Below, in pieces: positions 25,313 to 34,041 of a stretch of DNA of 64,000 bases (its first letter is position 1; the number at the start of each line of letters is the position of its first letter). The notes below the pieces were generated by a model. It saw only the letters and a program-made list of their open reading frames with translations, was not told the origin of the DNA and made no database searches. Source of the stretch: DATARH01 sp963712835 (GTDB lineage: Bacteria > Pseudomonadota > Alphaproteobacteria > ATCC43930 > CGMCC-115725); the NCBI GenBank assembly GCA_963712835.1, contig CAVQJJ010000011.1, forward strand, positions 62,001 to 126,000, written 5' to 3'. The position numbers were made by a program, and so were the translations under genes.

Positions 25313-26065
25313 TCAGACCTGCGCCATGCCTCCATCGACGGCCAGATCCACGCCGGTGATGTACGAACTTTCGTCGGAGGCGAGGAACGTGACGGCAGCC
25401 GCAATTTCTTCTGGCTCGCCCCTACGACCCATCGGGATCTGTGTGGTGAACTGAGCGACCGCTTGCTCGACCTGTTCAGCCGTAAGACCCGTCGTCGTCG
25501 CTAGAGCCGGGGTATCGATTGCTCCGGGGCTCATGCAATTCACGCAAATCTTGCGGTCCTTCAATTCCAGTGTCCAGCCACGGGCAAAGTTGCGCACGGC
25601 CGCTTTACTCGCGGCGTAAGCACTAAATCCTGGAAGCCCCAACACGTTCGACACTGAAGAGGTCAGGATAATCGAACCGCCGTCTTTGAAGAGAGGAAGG
25701 GCCTTCTGCACCGTAAAGAACAGCCCCTTCACGTTCACATCGAAGGTCTGGTCAAAATGGGCCTCAGTCGCGACCGTGAGCGGTGCGATTGTCCCCGCGC
25801 CGGCGTTCGCGAAGAGAATGTCGATGTGACCATGTTTCTCTTTCACGACGGCATAAAGGCGGTCCAGATCGTCCAAGCGCGACACGTCGCCCGCGACCGT
25901 TGTGATGTTTCTCTTGATGGAGGCCGCGGCCTCCTTCAGCTCCTTCTCTCGTCGCCCGGTGATCACGACGTGCGCACCTTCTTCCACGAAACGTTTGGCT
26001 GCGGCCAACCCAATCCCGCTACTTCCGCCCGTGATGACTGCGACTTTACCTTCTAGGTTTTTCAT
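25313..26065 (-). CDS. short-chain dehydrogenase/reductase (glucose-1-dehydrogenase-like)
   Basis: 250 residues of a classical SDR: TGGSSGIG near residue 12, NAGAG at about 90, Ser in ILTSSVSN, YAASK (Tyr/Lys pair) near 155 and the SPGAIDTP segment. The C-terminus ends DLAVDGGMAQV. It is paralogous to the next gene upstream (26114-26848) with the same strand and nearly the same length. The substrate is unknown. Confidence 0.9.
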   Translation of the reverse strand: MKNLEGKVAVITGGSSGIGLAAAKRFVEEGAHVVITGRREKELKEAAASIKRNITTVAGDVSRLDDLDRLYAVVKEKHGHIDILFANAGAGTIAPLTVATEAHFDQTFDVNVKGLFFTVQKALPLFKDGGSIILTSSVSNVLGLPGFSAYAASKAAVRNFARGWTLELKDRKICVNCMSPGAIDTPALATTTGLTAEQVEQAVAQFTTQIPMGRRGEPEEIAAAVTFLASDESSYITGVDLAVDGGMAQV

Positions 26066-26113
26066 AATCTTTCCTTTCGTTGTGCGTGGGCCCGGGCACG
26101 AGACGCGCCGAGG

Positions 26114-26848
26114 TCAGAGTTGCGCCAAGCCGCCGTCGACGGCGACCTCGCTGGCGGTCATGAAGCTGCTGTCCGACGACGCGAGGAAGGCAGCCGCCGC
26201 CCCAAGCTCCACCGGATCGCCCATGCGCTGGAGCGCAGTCATCGCGCCGTAGGCCTTCAGGCCCTCCTCGCCCAGCGCTTCCTTCGCGAGTTCGGTCGCT
26301 ATCGCCCCGGGCGACAGCACGTTTACGCGGATGCCGGTGCCTTTCAGGTCCTCCGCCCAGGTCCGCGCGAGATTGCGCACTGCCGCCTTGCTCGCGCTGT
26401 AGGCGGTGAACGCCGGGGCGCCCGTGGTGCCGGCGCTCGATCCGGTCAGGATGATCGAACCGCCCTGGCCCATCAGCGGCAGCGCCTTCTGGACCGTGAA
26501 GATTGTACCCTTCACATTGACGTCGAAGGTTTCGTCAATGTGCTTGGCGGTGATCTCGCCGAGCTTAAGCTGGCTTCCCACCCCGGCATTGGCGAAGACG
26601 ATGTCGAGACTTCCACGCTCGGCCTTCACCGCCGCGTAAAGCCGGTCGAGGTCGGCCTCATCCGAGACCGAGCCCTTCACCGCGCGGGCATTGGGCCCGA
26701 GCTCTGCCACAGCGGCGTCGAGCGCTTCCTGCCGGCGCCCGAAGATGAAGACAAAGGCACCCTCCGCGATGAAGCGCTTTGCCGCGGCGAGGCCGATGCC
26801 GGTAGCGCCGCCGGTGATCACGGCGGTCTTTCCACTCAGCCTGGTCAT
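26114..26848 (-). CDS. short-chain dehydrogenase/reductase
   Basis: 244 residues of a classical SDR: TGGATGIG, NAGVG, Ser in ILTGSSAG, YSASK near 152 and LSPGAIATE. The C-terminus EVAVDGGLAQL closely matches its downstream neighbour, and long segments (FDVNVKG, FTVQKALPL, SKAAVRN) are shared, which indicates a tandem duplication or co-transferred paralogues. AGGA lies 9 nt before the ATG. A LysR regulator diverges from it. Confidence 0.9.
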   Translation of the reverse strand: MTRLSGKTAVITGGATGIGLAAAKRFIAEGAFVFIFGRRQEALDAAVAELGPNARAVKGSVSDEADLDRLYAAVKAERGSLDIVFANAGVGSQLKLGEITAKHIDETFDVNVKGTIFTVQKALPLMGQGGSIILTGSSAGTTGAPAFTAYSASKAAVRNLARTWAEDLKGTGIRVNVLSPGAIATELAKEALGEEGLKAYGAMTALQRMGDPVELGAAAAFLASSDSSFMTASEVAVDGGLAQL

Positions 26849-27136
26849 GACGTGCAGTCCTTGTTTCGCCGTCTTGGGGCTTTGGCTGTACGGGGAGGTC
26901 CCCCGAGAGCCTCAACATGGGTGCGCCGGAGGCAGGCCGTGAGTGCGGAATCGCGCACATCGGTGGTGCGAAATTGATCCGGCTCGACAATTAGCGCCAG
27001 CCGCTACGTCAGCCAGAGAGCCTGAATTGGAATTTGCCGCTACCCTCGGTAATATACTCAAGAACAACCGTCAACTGCAATACGATGCGTTGGATACGGG
27101 CTTTGAAAGGCGCACCGCGCGGTGCCGGATTGCACC
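26849..27136. promoter_or_regulatory. divergent region between SDR and LysR genes
   Basis: 288 nt between divergently transcribed genes, with an AT-richer right half that is the likely promoter zone. LysR regulators typically bind such regions, but no specific T-N11-A operator was assigned with confidence. Confidence 0.35.
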
Positions 27137-28033
27137 ATGATCGACTGGGATGACGTTCGCTACTTTCTTGCCGTCGCGCGCGGAGGCTCGGTGCGGGCTG
27201 CCGCCGGGCGCCTCGGCGTGAATCACTCGACCGTGCTGCGACGCATCGCCCAGCTCGAGGAACGCCTCGGGGCGCAGATGTTCGAAAAGCTGCCTTCGGG
27301 TTACCGCCTGACGGCTGCGGGCGAGGAGGTCCTCGAACTCGCGAACCAGATGGAAGCGTCGTCCCACCAGCTGGAGACGCGCGTCTTCGGACGCGACCAG
27401 GGTGTACGCGGGCTGCTGCGGGTGACGTTGGCGCCGACCCTCGCGACGCACCTGCTCATGCCGGACTTCGCCGAGTTTGCGCGTCTGCATCCGGACATCG
27501 AGATGGAAATCCTGTCGTCCGGCGATCTGGCAAATCTGACCAACCGAGAGGCCGATGTCGCGATCCGCGTCGTCTACGACCGCAAAACCCTGCCACTCAA
27601 TCTTCACGGCCTGAAGGGACCGGAGCTGTTCGGCGGCGTCTACCTGTCCCGCGATCGACTGGCCGCGTGGCGTGCGGGCGCGCCTGATCCCATCCGATGG
27701 ATCGTCATAAGCATTAATGGCGTTCCGGACTGGGCCGGCGAGGGTGACGTTCCCACCACGGGGGTTCCGTTCAGGACCACGGATGGCGAAGCGCAGATCG
27801 CTGCAGTACGGCAAGGGCTCGGGATGACGACATTGCCGTGCTTCGTCGGAGATGCCGACCCCCTGCTGGTGAGGGTGCCGGGCATCGACCTGCACATGCA
27901 TGGAACGCTCTGGCTTCTCACGCAGGGGGAGGCACGCAAGACGAAGCGCGTGCGGCTCTTCACAGAGTTCGTATCCCACAGGCTCGCCGCGTACGCGCCG
28001 CTTCTCGCTGGGCTGTCCATATCGAGCGACTGA
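27137..28033 (+). CDS. LysR family transcriptional regulator
   Basis: 298 residues from ATG (MIDWDDVRYFLAVARGGSV); a GTG at 27122 would add five. The winged helix (RAAAGRLGVNHSTVLRRIAQLEERLG) occupies about residues 18-55 and the two-lobed effector domain follows (LRVTLAPTLATHLLMPDF). Its position divergent from two SDR genes suggests that it regulates them. Its 3' end is followed by the first of the island's repeat units. Confidence 0.88.
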   Translation: MIDWDDVRYFLAVARGGSVRAAAGRLGVNHSTVLRRIAQLEERLGAQMFEKLPSGYRLTAAGEEVLELANQMEASSHQLETRVFGRDQGVRGLLRVTLAPTLATHLLMPDFAEFARLHPDIEMEILSSGDLANLTNREADVAIRVVYDRKTLPLNLHGLKGPELFGGVYLSRDRLAAWRAGAPDPIRWIVISINGVPDWAGEGDVPTTGVPFRTTDGEAQIAAVRQGLGMTTLPCFVGDADPLLVRVPGIDLHMHGTLWLLTQGEARKTKRVRLFTEFVSHRLAAYAPLLAGLSISSD

Positions 28034-28404
28034 CGCCCGGCAGGTCGCCGGCGACGCTTGCCGTAATCCGGTCGGAAGCCGAGCTGCGATCGCTTGAAGC
28101 GGCGTCGTTCGATCCGAGAATGTTGCGCCGTATCGCAACCGACGCGAGGGCCGCTCTATTAACTGCGACGGATTTCACCATCGCTGACGGTCTTTTTGGG
28201 CAAGCTAGAGACACCGCTTTTGCGGAGGACTCCGAGGAAAAAATAGACCAACCGATATCGATAGCCTTTGAAATCGAGCAAATCGCGGATTGCCGAAATT
28301 CTCCTTTGAATTCAAGAGCGAGAATTTCTGACGGATCCGGGAACGGTTAAGAGGCAGCTTGCCAGTCCCACAGCCTATGATTTTCGCCAAGGAGGAGTCT
28401 TAGG
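28034..28404. other. gene-free stretch with repeat unit b
   Basis: 371 nt between the LysR and GST genes. The first 150 nt show nothing recognisable. The repeat at 28185-28350 occupies the middle, and the right end carries the AAGGAGGAG ribosome binding site of the GST gene. Confidence 0.5.
28185..28350 (+). repeat. island repeat unit b (truncated)
   Basis: It begins TGACGGTCTTTTT and matches units c (29210) and d (32333) through CGAAATTCTCCTTTGAATTC and TTTCTGACGGATC. It stops at about GGGAACGGTT, before the guaA-like attachment core present in the other two. About 166 nt of a 236-237 nt unit remain. Confidence 0.75.
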
Positions 28405-29058
28405 ATGACCATCACCATTACAGCTTTTGAACGGTCGCCTGATGGCGGCATGGGACTTGCGCGTGACACGCGCGTTCGTTGGGCGCTTGAAGAAGTAGAC
28501 CAACCCTACGAGGTTCGCGGTGTTTCGTTCACGGCGATGAAAGAACCCGCACACATGGCGCTCAATCCTTTCGGGTCGATTCCGACCTACGAAGAAGGCG
28601 GTCTCGCTCTGTTCGAGACAGGGTCGATTGTACTCCACATCGCCGAAGGCCATGTGGATTTGCTGCCGGACGATGCCAATGCCCGAGCGCGCGCAATCAC
28701 ATGGATGTTTGCCGCGGTCAACACGGTGGAACCGCCGATCCTTGAACGCGAAACCGCCAGGCTCCTTGAGAGCGACAAACCCTGGTCCGCACGGCGCATG
28801 CCTTTCGTCGACGATCGTGTCCGCGACCGGCTGGGCAAACTTTCCGCTCGCCTCGGCGATGCCGACTGGCTTGATGGCGCGTTCAGCGCGGGCGACCTGA
28901 TGATGGTGTCGGTGCTGCTCAGGATAAAAAGTTCGGGGTTGCTGGATGAATATCCAAACCTCTCCGCTTATGTGGCCCGCGGCGAAGCGCGGCCAGCGTA
29001 CAAGCGGGCCTTCGCCGCTCAATTGGCGTTTAACACCCGCAAGCCGCCGACCAGCTGA
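28405..29058 (+). CDS. glutathione S-transferase family protein
   Basis: 217 residues. The thioredoxin-like N-terminal domain (MTITITAFERSPDGGMGLAR, then FGSIPTYEEGGLALFETGSI, with the cis-Pro in SIPTY and the Glu-Thr of FETGS for glutathione) is followed by an all-helical C-terminal domain (DWLDGAFSAGDLMMVSVLL). GSTs conjugate glutathione to electrophiles or reduce peroxides. A strong AAGGAGGAG site precedes the ATG. It stands alone between repeat units b and c, like a single-gene cassette. Confidence 0.88.
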   Translation: MTITITAFERSPDGGMGLARDTRVRWALEEVDQPYEVRGVSFTAMKEPAHMALNPFGSIPTYEEGGLALFETGSIVLHIAEGHVDLLPDDANARARAITWMFAAVNTVEPPILERETARLLESDKPWSARRMPFVDDRVRDRLGKLSARLGDADWLDGAFSAGDLMMVSVLLRIKSSGLLDEYPNLSAYVARGEARPAYKRAFAAQLAFNTRKPPTS

Positions 29059-29209
29059 TTGACGTCCGTCCTGGGCTCGAATTCGTCATTCGAGTTTCTC
29101 GTTCAGTTTATGGATCCTGACGCGCCAATTCATGGCTAATCGCGGGTTGACTCAGCCCTAGCCGCTGCGCCACGGCTGATTATTTCGGCGGCCCAATTAC
29201 GAGCGATGT

Positions 29210-29446
29210 TGACGGTCTTTTTCCGACAAGCCGATGAAGCCGTATCGCTAAAGAGCTGCAAAGAATCGACCGATCGGTGTCGATGGTCGCTGAAACCGAG
29301 AAAATCGCAGGTCGTCGAAATTCCTGTTTCGAATCAAGAGCCCCAAATTTTGACGGATCGGTGAGACGGTTTTGCATCGTGTGCAGAAAAATTTGCGCTT
29401 GTAATTTAGCGTGTTACCGTCACTCAAAACAATCGAGTGGGAGTGA
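29210..29446 (+). repeat. island repeat unit c with right attachment core
   Basis: 237 nt from TGACGGTCTTTTT to AATCGAGTGGGAGTGA (29431-29446). Unit d is 236 nt with the same two ends and shares internal blocks such as TGACGGATCGG-GAGACGGTT and the AAAAATTTG region. The last 15 bases encode IEWE-stop, as in GuaA. The sequence after the core (GGGGATACCCTGGAG) also resembles that after unit d. Confidence 0.85.
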
Positions 29447-29668
29447 GGGGTAGGGGATACCCTGGAGGGCTTTAGAAGAGAATAGCGTAGGAAGAATAGA
29501 GGGTTACGGGACAGCATTGATCATTCGCCCTCCATCGTCTCTCTCCGCGCCGTTGTTTGTCCAAGTCATTGATTTGACCGGAGTCGACATTCGCGGCGGA
29601 CGGACAAGCCAACTCATTTGACGGTTCTTCCGACGGTTCGATCGGAAGTCGCAAGACGCGACGGAGAT

Positions 29669-29707
29669 AAGACCGTCAGGAATTGTGATCGTTCTGACGG
29701 TCTTTTT
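29669..29707 (+). terminator. perfect hairpin ending in a T run
   Basis: AAGACCGTCAG (29669-29679) is the exact complement of CTGACGGTCTT (29694-29704), with a 14-nt loop and T residues after the stem. It is a rho-independent terminator-like structure whose right arm is again the TGACGGTCTTTTT motif. No gene ends directly upstream. Confidence 0.6.
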
Positions 29708-29884
29708 CTGAGACCTGCTGCCCGAAGCCTACAGCGCCGCCCTTGGCGGAACCTTTGAGAAAGTGCGAGTTATCGTAGCTCGACTACGATTCACGCGCCA
29801 AATCCAAATTGGGCCGCCGGGCGCCAACCGACAGACATAACTTCAGAATGTTGATTTCGAGGGCCGGACGAAGATGTCGTCTCG

Positions 29885-30790
29885 CTATTCCAGATGCGGC
29901 TTCAGCACATCTTCGATCCATTTCATGAATGCGCGGACACGGCGCGACAGGTTGCTCCGATGGGCTACGACGAGGGCCACGGCGAGCGGCCGGCGACGAA
30001 AATCGGGCATGATCTCCACAAGCGCTCCACTCTCTAAGTATCGGCCGATCCCCAAGAGTGGCGCTTGAACCAGACCAAGACCAGCGAGGGCAGCGGCTTC
30101 GTAGGTCTGCGCGCTGTTGACGTGGAGCGCACCTGGCAACTGAAGCGTCGCGTAGCTGTCGCCGTCCGGATATTCCCATCCAATGGGTCTTGCGCCCAGC
30201 GTCGTCGAAAAATGAATTGACCGGTGTTCCTGACGCTGGAGATCTTCCAGCGATCGAGGGACACCATAGCGCGCCAGATAGGCGGGGCTGGCAGCGTTGA
30301 CCACGCGCAACAGGCCCAGCGGGCGGGCAATCAGCGTCTCGTCCCGGATGGGACCAAGTCGCAATACGCAGTCGAACCCCTCTTGAACCAGATCGACTTG
30401 CCGATCCGTGCTCGACACCTCCAGCTCCAACTCGGGGTGAGTGGCCATGAAATCCGGCAAGGCCGGCACGATCGTTGTGCGCGCTACCTCGGTCGGAAGA
30501 TCGACCCGTAAACGCCCGCGAAGCGCCACTCGATCGCTTGCGAACATCGAGTGCAGATCATCGACGTCAGCAAGCAGATCGCGGGCACGGGCATGAAATG
30601 CGCGTCCGTCCTCCGTCAACCGCACGCTGCGCGTCGTCCGATGCAAAAGCCTGACACCGACATCTTCTTCCAGCTTCCGTACCGCCATTGAGGCCCGTCC
30701 CTTCTGAATGCCCAGGCTATCGGCTGCGCGGGTGAAGCTCCCCATGTCCGCTACCGTTGTGAAGATGAGGATGGGTTCGAGATGCTGCAT
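29885..30790 (-). CDS. LysR family transcriptional regulator
   Basis: 301 residues. The N-terminal winged helix (ILIFTTVADMGSFTRAADSLGI to LHRTTRSVRLTEDG) is of the CrgA/DmlR-like LysR subgroup, and the effector domain begins LRGRLRVDLPTEVART. It diverges by 120 nt from the DoxX-like/NmrA gene pair and is the probable regulator of that pair. Confidence 0.9.
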   Translation of the reverse strand: MQHLEPILIFTTVADMGSFTRAADSLGIQKGRASMAVRKLEEDVGVRLLHRTTRSVRLTEDGRAFHARARDLLADVDDLHSMFASDRVALRGRLRVDLPTEVARTTIVPALPDFMATHPELELEVSSTDRQVDLVQEGFDCVLRLGPIRDETLIARPLGLLRVVNAASPAYLARYGVPRSLEDLQRQEHRSIHFSTTLGARPIGWEYPDGDSYATLQLPGALHVNSAQTYEAAALAGLGLVQAPLLGIGRYLESGALVEIMPDFRRRPLAVALVVAHRSNLSRRVRAFMKWIEDVLKPHLE

Positions 30791-30910
30791 TTTCGCGCCT
30801 CGGTATTGTTCACCGCAGGGAGAACAGTGCGTTCGCTTTGGCGGCGTTTATCATATCCAGGAGGCACAGTAGGGTAAGCGTCGAAATTAGGTAACCCCAT
30901 CGGAGGACAG

Positions 30911-31333
30911 ATGTCCCAAACCATGAACCTGCACCACGTGCCTGAAGCCATGACCTTGCATCGCAGCCTGTGGGCCGGCCGGATCATGAGCGCGTTTGTC
31001 GTTATCGCTCTGGTGGCAGACGGCACAATTCAGCTTTTCGCGCCGGCACAGATCGCGAGCACGTTGCAGGAAACCGGGTTCGCGACGGACCTGACCCGTG
31101 TCGTGGGTCCGGTCATACTCGCCTGCGCGATCTTCTACGCTATCCCGGCCACCTCCGTCCTCGGCGCGATCCTGGTGACTGGCTTTCTGGGAGGTGCCAT
31201 CTGCGCCCATGTCCGCATTGGTGAGTTGGGGTCGCCGCCGGAAATCGTTTCCCTGCTTCTGGGCGCGATGACATGGGGCGCGCTTTACGCGCGCGATCCT
31301 CGCATCCGGGCCATTCTTCCGCTCATCCGTTGA
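30911..31333 (+). CDS. DoxX family membrane protein
   Basis: 140 residues with four hydrophobic helices (about 22-45, 62-82, 85-105, 112-130) and the DoxX-like pattern (LWAGRIMSAFVVIALVADG; GFATDLTRVVGPVILACAI). GGAGGACAG precedes the ATG. It is followed by the NmrA-like gene 47 nt downstream, and both face away from a LysR gene. Their regulated expression as a pair is inferred. Confidence 0.82.
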   Translation: MSQTMNLHHVPEAMTLHRSLWAGRIMSAFVVIALVADGTIQLFAPAQIASTLQETGFATDLTRVVGPVILACAIFYAIPATSVLGAILVTGFLGGAICAHVRIGELGSPPEIVSLLLGAMTWGALYARDPRIRAILPLIR

Positions 31334-31380
31334 ACCGACCGGGGGCGGTGCTCTGTCCCTCGCGATCAGGAGATAAAGTC

Positions 31381-32253
31381 ATGTTTCTAGTAATGGGAAT
31401 CACGGGAAAAGTTGGCAGCGCGACGGCCGAACATCTGTTGGCGCACGGCAAGCAGGTACGGGCGCTTGTCCGCAATCGCGGGAAGGCGTCAAGCTGGGCG
31501 AACCGGGGCGTGGAACTGGTTGACGGCGATTGGAATGATTCAGCAGCCATCAAACAAGCGCTCAAAGGCGTCGAAGGCGCGTTCGTCATGTTGCCGGCTG
31601 TCTGGGCGCCCTCGCCCGATTTCAAAGAAGCCAAGGGCGTGATTGCGAACTATGTCGAGGCGCTCACCAGGGCAGCACCGCCACGAGTGGTTGCGCTTTC
31701 GTCGATGGGTACGAACAGAACCAGCGGGCTCGGGATGATCACGGCCTTGTCGCTTCTAGAGCAAGGTTTTCGCGACCTGACATCCCCAATCGCATTTGTG
31801 CGCGCAGGCGGCTTCTTTGAAAACTTCCTCTACGGCTTGCAGGTCGCCCAGGGCGGAACGCTGCCGGTCTACTACAATCCGACAAACCGGAAATCGACCA
31901 TGGTCGCGACGAACGACATCGGCGCAGAGGTCGCAACCCTTTTGGCCGGGCCAGTGTGGTCAGGGCAGCGCGTCGTCGAGCTTGGTTCGATGGTCACCGC
32001 GGATGAAGTCGCGGAGCAATTGGGTGAAGTCCTGAAGCTCGACGTGAAAGCCTTTGCAGTCCCGCGTGCAGGGTGGGCGGAAGCGTTCGAGCAATTCGGC
32101 ATCCCGAAGGGCCAAACCGGACCTGCCGAAGAAATGTTTGAGGCCGTGAATGCAGGATGGATGGACCTCGGAGTCGAGGGTACGGAATACGTAGCGGGTA
32201 CGACGTCCGCGCGCGATGTATTCGAGGCTGCACAGAACGCCGCCAAGGCGTAA
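31381..32253 (+). CDS. NmrA-like NAD(P)-binding protein
   Basis: 290 residues starting MFLVMGITGKVGSATAEHLL, with the GxxGxxG motif of atypical SDR/NmrA proteins, VRNRGKASSW for cofactor specificity, VALSSMGTNRTSG near 105 and VRAGGFFENFL near 140. CAGGAG lies 8 nt upstream of the ATG; the frame is open further upstream across the preceding gene's end. NmrA-like proteins are redox-sensing regulators or quinone/azo reductases. Confidence 0.85.
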   Translation: MFLVMGITGKVGSATAEHLLAHGKQVRALVRNRGKASSWANRGVELVDGDWNDSAAIKQALKGVEGAFVMLPAVWAPSPDFKEAKGVIANYVEALTRAAPPRVVALSSMGTNRTSGLGMITALSLLEQGFRDLTSPIAFVRAGGFFENFLYGLQVAQGGTLPVYYNPTNRKSTMVATNDIGAEVATLLAGPVWSGQRVVELGSMVTADEVAEQLGEVLKLDVKAFAVPRAGWAEAFEQFGIPKGQTGPAEEMFEAVNAGWMDLGVEGTEYVAGTTSARDVFEAAQNAAKA

Positions 32254-32694
32254 GTCCGGGACGGATCGGGCATGAGAGGAACTGCGTGCTGGCAGAGTGT
32301 GCCTGGCGTATCGCTCAAGCTCTTGCGAGCCGTGACGGTCTTTTTGCCGACGGGGCAATCGTGAAGGCACAGCTAAAGAATGTCGAAAATCGGCCATTCG
32401 ATGCCGATACGCTGAAAGCGAGCAGATTTGACTCGCCGAAGTTCTCCCTTGAATTCAAGAGCGCGAATTTCTGACGGATCGGGGAGACGGTTCTTCATTG
32501 TGTGCGGAAAAAATTTGTGCGCGGAATTCAATGCGTTACGATCACTTAAGACAATCGAGTGGGAGTGAAAAGGCGTCGTATAGGATGGTCGGGGATACCT
32601 TGGAGCACGATAGAGTGGTGAATTATTCCAATAGCTGCCGATAGTTATTGATGGACGGTTTTCGCAGCCTGAGCGGGCGAGAAGGTACAGATTT
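32254..32694. other. gene-free stretch with repeat unit d
   Basis: 441 nt between the NmrA-like gene and the DUF2254 gene. It holds repeat unit d and the guaA-like core, then about 125 nt with no recognised feature that must contain the promoter of the next gene. This is the probable right boundary of the guaA island. Confidence 0.55.
32333..32568 (+). repeat. island repeat unit d with right attachment core
   Basis: 236 nt from TGACGGTCTTTTT to AATCGAGTGGGAGTGA (32553-32568). Internal blocks TTCTCCCTTGAATTCAAGAG, TTTCTGACGGATCGG and GAGACGGTT are shared with units b and c. The sequence immediately right of the core, GGGGATACCTTGGAG at about 32592, matches that right of unit c. It encodes IEWE-stop at its end. 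Confidence 0.85.
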
Positions 32695-34041
32695 GTGAGA
32701 GCGCGCTTCAAGAAGGCCGTAGAGGTGTTGAGCGAGACCTTCTGGGTTCTTCCGGGGCTGATAACTCTCGCCGGAATCATTCTCGCGCTCATTCTGGTCT
32801 ATGTTGATGGAAGCGGAATACTTCCGGCTTGGCTGATCGACAGCGCGTGGCTCTACAACGGCGGCAGTACGGGTGCGCGCACACTTCTGGGTGCGGTTGC
32901 ATCCTCGACGATCGGGGTTGCGGGCACGGTCTTTTCCATCACCATTGCAGCACTCTCTTTGGCGGCCGGTCAGATGGGGCCGCGATTGCTTCGAAATTTC
33001 ACCAAAGATCGCGGCAATCAGATCACCCTGGGAGCGTTCCTCGGAACGTTCTCTTATTCGCTTATGGTGCTGCGGACGGTCCGGTCCGAGGATGAAGGAG
33101 CGTTCGTTCCCCATCTTTCTCTGACATTCGGCATCCTTCTGGCCTTCGTGTGCGTCGGCACGCTCGTATACTTCGTTGGCCATATGGCGGGCCGCATCAA
33201 CGTCGATACGGTCGTGGATTTGGTCAGCGATGACGTTCGAAAGGCGATGGTGCGGCTGACAGTCAAAGAGCAGCAGCCCAGTCCCCCCGCGTTAGGCTTC
33301 TGGGACGGGGCAGAACCCGTTGTGGATAGCCGGCGCGGATATCTCCAGCATCTCGACGCTCCGGGCCTGGCAAATTGGGCGGTCGAAAAAGACGCCAGCG
33401 TGTTGCTGCTCGTGAGACCTGGCGGCTATGTGTTTCCGGGCGCGCCGATAGCATTCGTGAAGCCCAAGGTGGAAGGAGCGGGAGACGCAATCCGCAGTGC
33501 CACTGCTCTCGGTCCGCAGCGCGGGAGTTCGGCCGACATTGAGTTTGCCGTGAGGCAGCTCGTCGAAGTCGCGGTCCGTGCCTTGTCGCCGGGCATTAAC
33601 GACCCTCTGACGGCGATCAGCGTCATTGATCGCCTCGGTGCGGCTCTCTGCGACCTTGTTCCGTTGTATTTGCCGACGGGTGTGGTCATTGAGCAGGGTC
33701 GGCCCGGGCTGGTCGTTCCGAGCGTCGATTATGATGGACTTGTGGATGCGATGTTTCACATGATCCGACAGAACGCATCGAACAGCACCGCGGTGTTGAT
33801 CCGGATCCTAGACGTGGTCACGGCTGTGGTCAGCCTCGAGCGAGATCCATTGCGTGTTGCAACGCTCCAGCGTCATGCCGACCTCGTGCTCGACGACGCC
33901 ATCCGGCACATCACATCACCCGCTGACTTGCACGACATTACGGACCGGCATCAAGGTCTTGCAGCAATGAAAGATCGTGGCCCGCTCGGTCATCGCGCAG
34001 CAATGTCGTCATCGCAAAAACCCAAAGTGATCGGCGGCTAG
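32695..34041 (+). CDS. DUF2254-type membrane protein
   Basis: 448 residues from a GTG. The N-terminal half has four hydrophobic segments (LPGLITLAGIILALILVYV; TLLGAVASSTIGVAGTVF; QITLGAFLGTFSYSLMVL; FGILLAFVCVGTLVYFVGH). The soluble C-terminal half includes QRGSSADIEFAVRQLVEVAV and LSPGINDPLTAISVIDRLGA, hallmarks of DUF2254. The function is unknown. It converges on the antiporter gene with a 4-nt overlap of the stop codons. Confidence 0.87.
   Translation: MRARFKKAVEVLSETFWVLPGLITLAGIILALILVYVDGSGILPAWLIDSAWLYNGGSTGARTLLGAVASSTIGVAGTVFSITIAALSLAAGQMGPRLLRNFTKDRGNQITLGAFLGTFSYSLMVLRTVRSEDEGAFVPHLSLTFGILLAFVCVGTLVYFVGHMAGRINVDTVVDLVSDDVRKAMVRLTVKEQQPSPPALGFWDGAEPVVDSRRGYLQHLDAPGLANWAVEKDASVLLLVRPGGYVFPGAPIAFVKPKVEGAGDAIRSATALGPQRGSSADIEFAVRQLVEVAVRALSPGINDPLTAISVIDRLGAALCDLVPLYLPTGVVIEQGRPGLVVPSVDYDGLVDAMFHMIRQNASNSTAVLIRILDVVTAVVSLERDPLRVATLQRHADLVLDDAIRHITSPADLHDITDRHQGLAAMKDRGPLGHRAAMSSSQKPKVIGG

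Larger units (their letters stand above)
29059..29884. other. long gene-free stretch with repeat unit c and a terminator-like hairpin
   Basis: 826 nt without a supported gene. It contains repeat unit c with its guaA-like core, and the hairpin at 29669-29707. Short minus-strand frames across the unit encode peptides that recur in the other units, which is a property of the repeat, not evidence of translation. Confidence 0.6.

Noticed and set aside
29248..29517. Minus-strand small proteins containing SHSIVLS across repeat units c and d
   Set aside because: The peptide similarity between units reflects the DNA repeat and the antisense of the guaA end; there is no independent sign of translation.
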